64,000 nucleotides of DNA. It comes from CAXXOK01 sp964640955. GTDB lineage: Bacteria; Bacillota; Clostridia; Christensenellales; Aristaeellaceae. The translations under genes and the position numbers were made by a program. Below the pieces are notes generated by a model. That model saw only the letters and a list, made by a program, of their open reading frames with translations, was not told the origin of the DNA and did not search any database. The stretch lies in assembly GCA_964640955.1 (NCBI GenBank), contig CAZXJI010000001.1, positions 372,001-436,000 of the forward strand. Direction: 5' to 3'. This document shows positions 58,920 through 64,000 of this stretch, piece after piece. Positions within the stretch are counted from its first letter, which is position 1; each line of letters opens with the position of its first letter.

Positions 58920-60251
58920 TTACTTGGCCGCGTTGGCGGCGATGTGCACCGCGTCCCACACGGTGGCAAACGGCGGCGCGTACGCCAGGTCGACCATGCC
59001 CAACTCCGCAGTGCTCAGCCCCGCGTGAACGGCGGTTGCGAAAACGTCAAGCCGTAACACCGCGTTGCGCTCGCCCGCGACGTTGGCGCCCAGCAGGCGC
59101 AGCGTGCGCTTCTCGTAAATAAGCGATATCGTCAGTTTGACGGGGTCGGGGTAATAGACGGGATGGTCGGAAGCGGTCACGGTTTTCACGGCGTAGTCGA
59201 AGCCCTTGCGTTTGGCGTCGGTCTCGCTCAGGCCCGTGCGCCCCATTTCCAGCCCGCAGACCTTGATGGCCGCGGTGCCCAGCGCCCCTTCGAACTCCGT
59301 GTGCCCGCCGGCCATGTTGCCCCCGGCGATGCGCCCGCACTTGTTGGCGACCGTCCCCAGCGGCAGAAAATAGTTTTCCTGCGCGACCCGGTGCCAGCAC
59401 ACCGCGCAGTCGCCCGCCGCAAAGACGTCCGGCAGGCTCGTGCGCTGCTGACGGTCCACCGCCAGGGCGCCGTTTCGCGCCATGGCGATTCCCGTATCCT
59501 TCAAAAAGCCCGTCGCGGGCACCACGCCCACCGCGACCAGCACGATGTCCGCCGGGTATTCGCCCCGGTCGGTGCGCACCACGCGGTGGTCGCCCTCGTC
59601 CGAAAAGGCTGTCACGCGCTCGTTGAGGCGCAGGGCGACGCCGTTTTTCTCCAGTTCCTGCGCCGCCAGCTCCGAAAACGGCGGCTCGAAGGGAGCCAAC
59701 AGGCGCTCGGCGGCCTCGACGATCGTCACCTTTTTGTTCAGGTGCAGCATCGCCTCCGCCATTTCCACGCCGATGTACCCGCCGCCCACGATCACCACGT
59801 TTTCCGCGTCCGGCAGGTGGGCGATCTTCTCAAACAGCAGGCCGTCCTCCATGGTTTTGACGTAGAACACGGAGGGAAGGTCGGCACCGGGCACCCTGGG
59901 CATCACGCTGTCGCAGCCCACGCCGATCATCAGCACGTCGTACGGATCGGAAAAGGTCTCGCCGGTGTCGAGGTTTTTGACCTCCACGCGCTTCCCCCGG
60001 GGATCGACGCGGTAAGCCTCGTGCCGAAGGAAGGTGCGGATGCCCATGCGGTCGTACTCCTCCCGCGTTCGGGCGATGAGCAGGCCGGGATCGGGGTTGA
60101 AGCCGCCGACATAGTACGGCAGCCCGCAGGCCCCGTAGGAAAGGAAGTTTCCCCGCTCGTACACCGTAATCTCGGCGTCCGGCTTTTCCCGCCTCAGCTT
60201 GGACGCGGCGCTCATGCCCGCGGCCACGCCGCCCAGTACGATCGCTTTCAT
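58920..60251 (-). CDS. FAD-dependent disulfide oxidoreductase (CoA-disulfide reductase / NADH oxidase type)
   Basis: This 443-aa protein has an FAD fold MKAIVLGGVAAGMSAASKLRR and redox-active C42 in LSYGACGLPYYVGG. The NAD(P)H fold is VVIVGGGYIGVEMAEAML, with DVFAAGDCAV and a dimerisation domain at the end. The single-cysteine active site marks the Cdr/Nox group, which reduces CoA disulfide or oxidises NADH (by O2, polysulfide or peroxide). Here it may keep CoA reduced or drain NADH formed by the aldehyde dehydrogenase. No encapsulation helix is obvious. Confidence 0.9.
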   Translation of the reverse strand: MKAIVLGGVAAGMSAASKLRREKPDAEITVYERGNFLSYGACGLPYYVGGFNPDPGLLIARTREEYDRMGIRTFLRHEAYRVDPRGKRVEVKNLDTGETFSDPYDVLMIGVGCDSVMPRVPGADLPSVFYVKTMEDGLLFEKIAHLPDAENVVIVGGGYIGVEMAEAMLHLNKKVTIVEAAERLLAPFEPPFSELAAQELEKNGVALRLNERVTAFSDEGDHRVVRTDRGEYPADIVLVAVGVVPATGFLKDTGIAMARNGALAVDRQQRTSLPDVFAAGDCAVCWHRVAQENYFLPLGTVANKCGRIAGGNMAGGHTEFEGALGTAAIKVCGLEMGRTGLSETDAKRKGFDYAVKTVTASDHPVYYPDPVKLTISLIYEKRTLRLLGANVAGERNAVLRLDVFATAVHAGLSTAELGMVDLAYAPPFATVWDAVHIAANAAK

Positions 60252-60279
60252 CTATATCCTCCGACGCGGTGCCGCGCGT

Positions 60280-61140
60280 TTACCGGTTCAGGCCCGAAAG
60301 CCGTTCCAGCACCGCGCGGGTAATGGCCTGTACGTCCGTTTCGCTCTGCGCGGCGTTCCCCGCGCACCCGCAGGTAGCCTGCGGCGCCGGGGACGGCTCG
60401 CCCGCGGGCGAGTTGCCGGCGATCACGTCCCGCGTATTGGTCGGCCGCGCCGAGCAGGGCGGGATGCCCCCCGCGGTGATGCCCAGGCGGTTGCGGATCT
60501 CGATGAGCTCGTTGACCTGATCGCAGCTCAGCACGTTCGCCTTGCCGATGATGTTGCCCGTATACATGATGACCATGGCGTAATGCTCGGTGGATTCCAG
60601 CCGGTACCACGCCTCCAGGAGCGATTTGCCCCACGCCACCGCGCCGTGGTTGGCCAGCAGCAGGGCGTTGTAGTCCTTAACGAACGGAGCGATGGAATCC
60701 GGGATGCCCTGGGAGCCGGGCGCCTCGTAATGCACGCAGGGCACGGTGCCCAGGTTGACCAGCGCCTCGGGGTAGATCGCCTTGTCCAGGCCGATGCCCG
60801 CGATGGCGAACGACGTGCTGATGGGCGGATGCGCGTGGCACACGCCCATGACGGACGGATCCTCCCGATAGATGCGAAGGTGCATCTTCACCTCGCTGGA
60901 GGGGCCCCGCTCGCCCTGGCTCAAAACCGTTCCGTCCAGACGGAGCTTGACCATTTCGTCCTCGCTCATGAAACCCTTGGACACGCCCGTGGGGGTCGTC
61001 CAGATGATGTCGTCGTCCACCTTGCAGCTGATGTTGCCGTCGTTGGCGGCGACGAAGTTCTTCTGATACATCCGCCTGCCGATTTCAACGATCAGCTTTT
61101 TAGCTTCCTCGTCCGTCGGATACCGGCGCCCTGTCTCCAT
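60280..61140 (-). CDS. BMC-associated class II aldolase (5-deoxyribulose-/methylthioribulose-1-P type)
   Basis: This 286-aa zinc-dependent aldolase of the FucA/AraD family has catalytic E83 (PSSEVKMHLRIY) and zinc ligands H102 and H104 (CHAHPP) and H165 (ANHGAV). Ordinary members end near residue 215. This one continues with a Gly/Pro/Ala/Cys linker (about 240-265) and a C-terminal amphipathic helix (ETDVQAITRAVLERLSGL, 267-284), the form of a BMC encapsulation peptide. It should cleave a ketose-1-phosphate into DHAP and a short aldehyde. It is first in the operon, 119 bp from the promoter. Confidence 0.93.
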   Translation of the reverse strand: METGRRYPTDEEAKKLIVEIGRRMYQKNFVAANDGNISCKVDDDIIWTTPTGVSKGFMSEDEMVKLRLDGTVLSQGERGPSSEVKMHLRIYREDPSVMGVCHAHPPISTSFAIAGIGLDKAIYPEALVNLGTVPCVHYEAPGSQGIPDSIAPFVKDYNALLLANHGAVAWGKSLLEAWYRLESTEHYAMVIMYTGNIIGKANVLSCDQVNELIEIRNRLGITAGGIPPCSARPTNTRDVIAGNSPAGEPSPAPQATCGCAGNAAQSETDVQAITRAVLERLSGLNR

Positions 61141-61204
61141 TTAACTTCACCTGCGCGTTTGTCGTATTTTGAACATGCCTCGCTATTGTTTAGCAGTTAA
61201 CGAT

Positions 61205-61219
61205 ATAAACACGTTCATT
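61205..61219. promoter_or_regulatory. Candidate LacI-type operator 1
   Basis: ATAAACACGTTCATT lies just downstream of the -10 box of the BMC operon promoter, where a bound repressor would block transcription. It resembles the site at 61329-61342 with two extra central bases. Confidence 0.45.
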
Positions 61220-61232
61220 CAATCTCGTTTTT

Positions 61233-61261
61233 ATTATAGTAGTTTCATGTACCATTGTCAA
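61233..61261 (-). promoter_or_regulatory. Consensus promoter of the BMC operon
   Basis: On the minus strand TTGACA (61261-61256), a 17-bp spacer and TATAAT (61238-61233): a perfect SigA consensus. Such a strong promoter needs tight repression, in line with the LacI gene in the operon. Confidence 0.9.
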
Positions 61262-61328
61262 CAGTTATTGCCCATTAATTCAACCGATAAAACAACTAAA
61301 AACTAAACAAAATTAAACTGCCAAAACC

Positions 61329-61342
61329 AATAAACGTTGATT
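61329..61342. promoter_or_regulatory. Candidate LacI-type operator 2
   Basis: AATAAACGTTGATT is a 14-bp near-palindrome with central CG (12 of 14 positions symmetric), typical of LacI-family sites. It lies between the divergent BMC and importer promoters. Confidence 0.5.
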
Positions 61343-61406
61343 TTATTGACTTTTATGGCCTTTTTTGCGTTTATAAAAAAATTACTGAAAATATCTGAAA
61401 TATCGC

Positions 61407-61435
61407 TTGCCAACCGCAGGGAAAAGTGCTATACT
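61407..61435 (+). promoter_or_regulatory. Promoter of the sugar importer operon
   Basis: TTGCCA (61407-61412), a 17-bp spacer and TATACT (61430-61435), 61 bp upstream of the binding-protein start. Confidence 0.75.
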
Positions 61436-61495
61436 GTGCTCAACAAGGGTTGCGCACTAGGTCGAAACCCTACAGAATTGAATAGGAGGGTCACC

Positions 61496-62608
61496 ATGAA
61501 AAAGTTTGTCGCTCTCGTTCTGGCTTTGGTTATGCTATTCGCGCTGGGCACCACGTCCTCCGTCGCGGAAGCGACCAATCCCGTCGCCGGCATGAAGGTC
61601 GCCTACATCATGCAGCTGACGTCGGCTACCATCTTCCAGATGTGGAAGGATTCCTGCGCCGATCTGTGCAGCGCTCTGGGCGTACAGTTCGACTACTTCT
61701 TCTGCGACAACGACATCAACAAGTGGCAGGATACCATCTCCAGCTGCGCGGCTGCCGGGTACGACGGCCTGCTGGTCAGCCACGGCAACAAGGACGGCAG
61801 CTACGTGTTCTTAAAGGAGATCACCGAGCAGTACCCGGATCTCAAGCTCGTGTGCTTCGATACGCAGTTCTATGCCGACGGCGAGTATCAGAAGCTCGAC
61901 GGCGTCACCCAGCTCTTCCAGCAGGATAAGAGCCTCGTGACCGTTCTTCTGGACAAGTTCATCGCGGAGTTCGGCGAAGGCGTGCGCCTCATCAAGGTCT
62001 GGCGCGGCCCGAACTACAACAGCCCCTTCGATCGTCGTGAAGTTGGCTGGGAAGAATACGAAGCGGCAGGAAAAATCGTAACGGCCGGCGAAATTCAACC
62101 CTTACAGGATACCGTCGATTCCGCCAACGCCGTGACCGCCGCCTATCTGCAGGGCTTCAACCGTGACGATGTGGATGCCGTTGTCGTCTACTACGATTGC
62201 TACGGTCAGGGCGTGTACAACGCGATCCTTGAGAACGACAACTACAACGGCAACGTCGGCGCGGCTCTGCCGATGGCCTCCGTGGATATCGATCCCGTGG
62301 ACGTGACCAACATGCTCACCCGCCCGGACATCTGGACCGCGGCCGGCACCACCGACTGGACGCTCAACGGCGAAATCGCGATGCGCCTGCTGATGCTGGA
62401 ACTGGCCGGCGAGTATGACAAGATCTACGATCCCGCTTCCGGCGCCTACGGCGTGGACGTGGTCGAAGTTCCCGGCTCCGCCATCCTGGCCAGCGACCTC
62501 AAGTCCGACTCCACGGTCGAGAACCTGGGCAACGTCGCTCCCGACACGTACGGCAACCTCAGCTACCTGTCCGTGGCCGATTGGATGCCCGAAAGCCTGA
62601 TCCACTAA
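61496..62608 (+). CDS. Sugar-binding protein of a ribose-type ABC importer
   Basis: This 370-aa exported protein starts with ATG 61496 behind AGGAGG; in-frame codons further up are promoter sequence. The signal peptide is MKKFVALVLALVMLFALGTTSSVAEA, without lipobox cysteine. The mature part is a periplasmic-binding-protein-4 (RbsB-like) fold: GMKVAYIMQLTSATIFQMWKDSC, AAAGYDGLLVSHGNKDGS and DVDAVVVYYDCYGQGVYNAI. It is divergent to the BMC operon and shares its control region. I infer that it brings in the pentose that the BMC pathway consumes. Confidence 0.92.
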   Translation: MKKFVALVLALVMLFALGTTSSVAEATNPVAGMKVAYIMQLTSATIFQMWKDSCADLCSALGVQFDYFFCDNDINKWQDTISSCAAAGYDGLLVSHGNKDGSYVFLKEITEQYPDLKLVCFDTQFYADGEYQKLDGVTQLFQQDKSLVTVLLDKFIAEFGEGVRLIKVWRGPNYNSPFDRREVGWEEYEAAGKIVTAGEIQPLQDTVDSANAVTAAYLQGFNRDDVDAVVVYYDCYGQGVYNAILENDNYNGNVGAALPMASVDIDPVDVTNMLTRPDIWTAAGTTDWTLNGEIAMRLLMLELAGEYDKIYDPASGAYGVDVVEVPGSAILASDLKSDSTVENLGNVAPDTYGNLSYLSVADWMPESLIH

Positions 62609-62652
62609 GCCATAACCCACCAGAAGACTATCTGAGCAATGTTTCTTGACAA

Positions 62653-62690
62653 GGAAGCGTCGGAGTCTTTGCTCCGGCGCTTCCTTCTTA
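62653..62690 (+). terminator. Attenuating hairpin between binding-protein and ATPase genes
   Basis: 13-bp stem (62653-62665 / 62672-62684, one G-U pair) followed by the weak tract TTCTTA. It probably lets the binding protein be made in excess over the membrane parts. Confidence 0.7.
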
Positions 62691-62730
62691 AAGGCATCCG
62701 AGGCACCCTGGTAGAGAAGAGGGAAACCCT

Positions 62731-64000
62731 ATGGAGAAGCTAACGCTTGGGACACGGAACGTTTCCATCGAATTTCCCGGCGTCAAGGCGCTGACCGACG
62801 TCAATTTCGAAGTCGGCACCGGCGAGATACGCGCGGTCGTGGGCGCCAACGGCGCCGGGAAATCCACCCTGATGAAGGTGCTCGCCGGCGCCAACCCCGA
62901 CTACACGGGCGAAGTGTACTTGAACGGCCGGGTGGTCGACCTGCGCACGACCATGGCCGCCAAAAAGCTGGGTATCCAGATCGTCTACCAGGAGGTGGAC
63001 ACGGCGCTCATCCCCACGCTGTCCGTGGCGGAGAACGTGATGCTCAACGAAACGGTCATGAACACGCGCGGGCGGCCCATGATGCACTGGAACAAACTCC
63101 GCCGCGACGCCCGGGAAGTGCTCGCGCGCCTGCACATCGACGTGAACGTCCGAAGGCTGGTGCAGAACCTCACCCTGGCGCAAAAGCAGATGGTCCTGAT
63201 CGCCAAGGCCGTGGTCAGCGAGTGCAACTTCCTCATTCTGGACGAACCCACGGCCCCCTTAAGCGACACGGAGACCGAGGAGCTTTTCGACCTGGTCAAG
63301 CACCTGCAGGCGACGGAGAACATCGCGATTATCTTTATTACCCATCGCCTCAACGAGGTGCTGCGCATCTGCGAAAAATACACCGTCATGCGCAACGGGC
63401 AGATTGTGGACACCTCCCCCATCACCGGGCAGACCACCACCAAGGAGATCGTGGAAAAGATGCTCGGCCGCAGCTTTGAGGAAAACTTCCCCAAGGAAAC
63501 GGTGCCCATCGGCGAAACGGTATTCGAGGTTTCGCATCTTTCCGGCGCGGACGGCAAGGTGAACGACGTTTCCTTCTATGTCCGCAAGGGCGAGATCGTC
63601 GGCATCGCCGGGCTGGTCGGCGCGGGCAAATCCGAGCTGTGCAAAACCATCTTCGGCGCCTACAAAAAAACGGGCGGCACCGTAACCCTGCACGGCAAAA
63701 CCCTGAGAATCGACACCCCCACCCAGGCCGTTAAAAGCCGGATCGCCCTGGTGCCGGAAGAACGGCGCAAGGAAGGCGTGCTGGTGCAGGAGAACGTAAC
63801 CTTCAACCTCTCGGCCGCGTGCCTGGGCAGCTTTTGCACGGCCTCCTTCGTAAACAGGCGAAAGACGGATCAGAACGCCAGGCAGTACGTGGATGATTTG
63901 GGCATCGCCACGCCGAGCATCCGGCAGTACGTGCGCAACCTGTCCGGCGGCAACCAGCAGAAGGTGGCCGTGGGCAAGTGGCTGGCCGCGGATTGTGACG
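62731..64000 (+). CDS. RbsA-type sugar ABC importer ATPase (partial)
   Basis: A duplicated ATPase of the RbsA/XylG/MglA group, starting with ATG 62731 after AAGAGGGAAA; the frame is open to the window end at residue ~423. The first half has Walker A VGANGAGKST, the signature region NLTLAQKQMVLIAKA and Walker B LILDEPTAPLS. The second half has GLVGAGKSEL, VPEERRKEGVL and the intact LSGGNQQKVAVGKW. It energises uptake of the sugar bound by the preceding protein; the permease should follow outside the window. Confidence 0.95.
   Translation, partial: MEKLTLGTRNVSIEFPGVKALTDVNFEVGTGEIRAVVGANGAGKSTLMKVLAGANPDYTGEVYLNGRVVDLRTTMAAKKLGIQIVYQEVDTALIPTLSVAENVMLNETVMNTRGRPMMHWNKLRRDAREVLARLHIDVNVRRLVQNLTLAQKQMVLIAKAVVSECNFLILDEPTAPLSDTETEELFDLVKHLQATENIAIIFITHRLNEVLRICEKYTVMRNGQIVDTSPITGQTTTKEIVEKMLGRSFEENFPKETVPIGETVFEVSHLSGADGKVNDVSFYVRKGEIVGIAGLVGAGKSELCKTIFGAYKKTGGTVTLHGKTLRIDTPTQAVKSRIALVPEERRKEGVLVQENVTFNLSAACLGSFCTASFVNRRKTDQNARQYVDDLGIATPSIRQYVRNLSGGNQQKVAVGKWLAADCD

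Noticed and set aside
45500..61140. Reading the BMC as an L-fucose/L-rhamnose (planctomycete/Verrucomicrobia-type) metabolosome because of the aldolase and FucU
   Set aside because: No fucose or rhamnose isomerase, ketose kinase of the FucK/RhaB type or lactaldehyde enzyme is present, whereas MtnK and MtnA homologs are. It is kept as an alternative substrate hypothesis only.
1..64000. tRNA genes, rRNA, transposases, integrases or prophage genes
   Set aside because: I looked through the intergenic stretches and gene list and saw none I could support; a tRNA scan would settle the first point.

Overview
The window comes from a GC-rich Gram-positive-type bacterium, most likely a Clostridia-class Bacillota and perhaps an anaerobic gut lineage of the Christensenellales kind. 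Supporting signs are strong AGGAGG ribosome sites, a type III glutamine synthetase, an ammonium channel fused to a P-II domain, a DUF1836 protein, LplB/YtcP-type sugar permeases and a bacterial microcompartment (BMC). The taxonomic placement is inference. No tRNA, rRNA, CRISPR array, prophage or transposase is visible.

Layout. 1-3.9 kb (minus strand): glutamine synthetase followed by an Amt/P-II fusion cut by the window edge. A leader between them carries two matching hexaloop hairpins and a competing terminator, as in ANTAR antitermination. 4.1-10.3 kb (minus): an operon of a degenerate GH127-like protein, tRNA-dihydrouridine synthase and two related secreted proteins. 10.5-14.9 kb (plus): a small protein, then aroA-aroC-rlmD, translationally coupled. 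14.9-24.9 kb: an SGNH esterase, DUF1836, a GGDEF protein, a pseudo-receiver protein, an SPFH/zinc-ribbon protein, a giant Pro/Ala-rich membrane protein, a VWA protein and a protein kinase. 25-29.9 kb (minus): an HdeD-like protein, an orphan WecE-type aminotransferase, two RimK-like ATP-grasp ligases with an N-formylglutamate amidohydrolase-like enzyme, and a nitroreductase. 30-44.6 kb: a probable xyloglucan-oligosaccharide locus (GH42, GH31, GH95, divergent GH74) followed by an ABC importer whose first permease has a very large membrane extension. 44.8-45.4 kb: a Rieske protein and a DUF2892 protein.

The most interesting part is 45.5-61.1 kb, a 20-gene minus-strand operon encoding a BMC. It reads from a consensus promoter at 61.2 kb to a terminator at 45.45 kb. 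Order: class II aldolase, FAD-disulfide oxidoreductase, two CoA-transferase-like subunits, MtnK-like kinase, MtnA-like isomerase, PduL, CoA-acylating aldehyde dehydrogenase, PduS, PduT-like BMC-T, two BMC-H, FucU mutarotase, DhaK, DhaL, LacI regulator and four BMC-P vertex proteins. Kinase, isomerase and aldolase together make the 'DHAP shunt' for 5-deoxyribose or 5-methylthioribose. The sugar is phosphorylated at C1, isomerised to the ribulose-1-phosphate and cleaved to DHAP plus acetaldehyde or (methylthio)acetaldehyde. The aldolase ends in a probable encapsulation helix, so the aldehyde would be released inside the shell. It would then be oxidised to acyl-CoA and passed to PduL. No alcohol dehydrogenase is present; PduS with the Fe-S-type BMC-T looks like the NAD+ recycling route. 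A divergent ribose-type ABC importer (61.5-64 kb, cut by the window end) probably brings in the sugar. I read this locus as a metabolosome for salvaging by-products of radical-SAM and methylation chemistry. The substrate is inferred from gene families, not shown.
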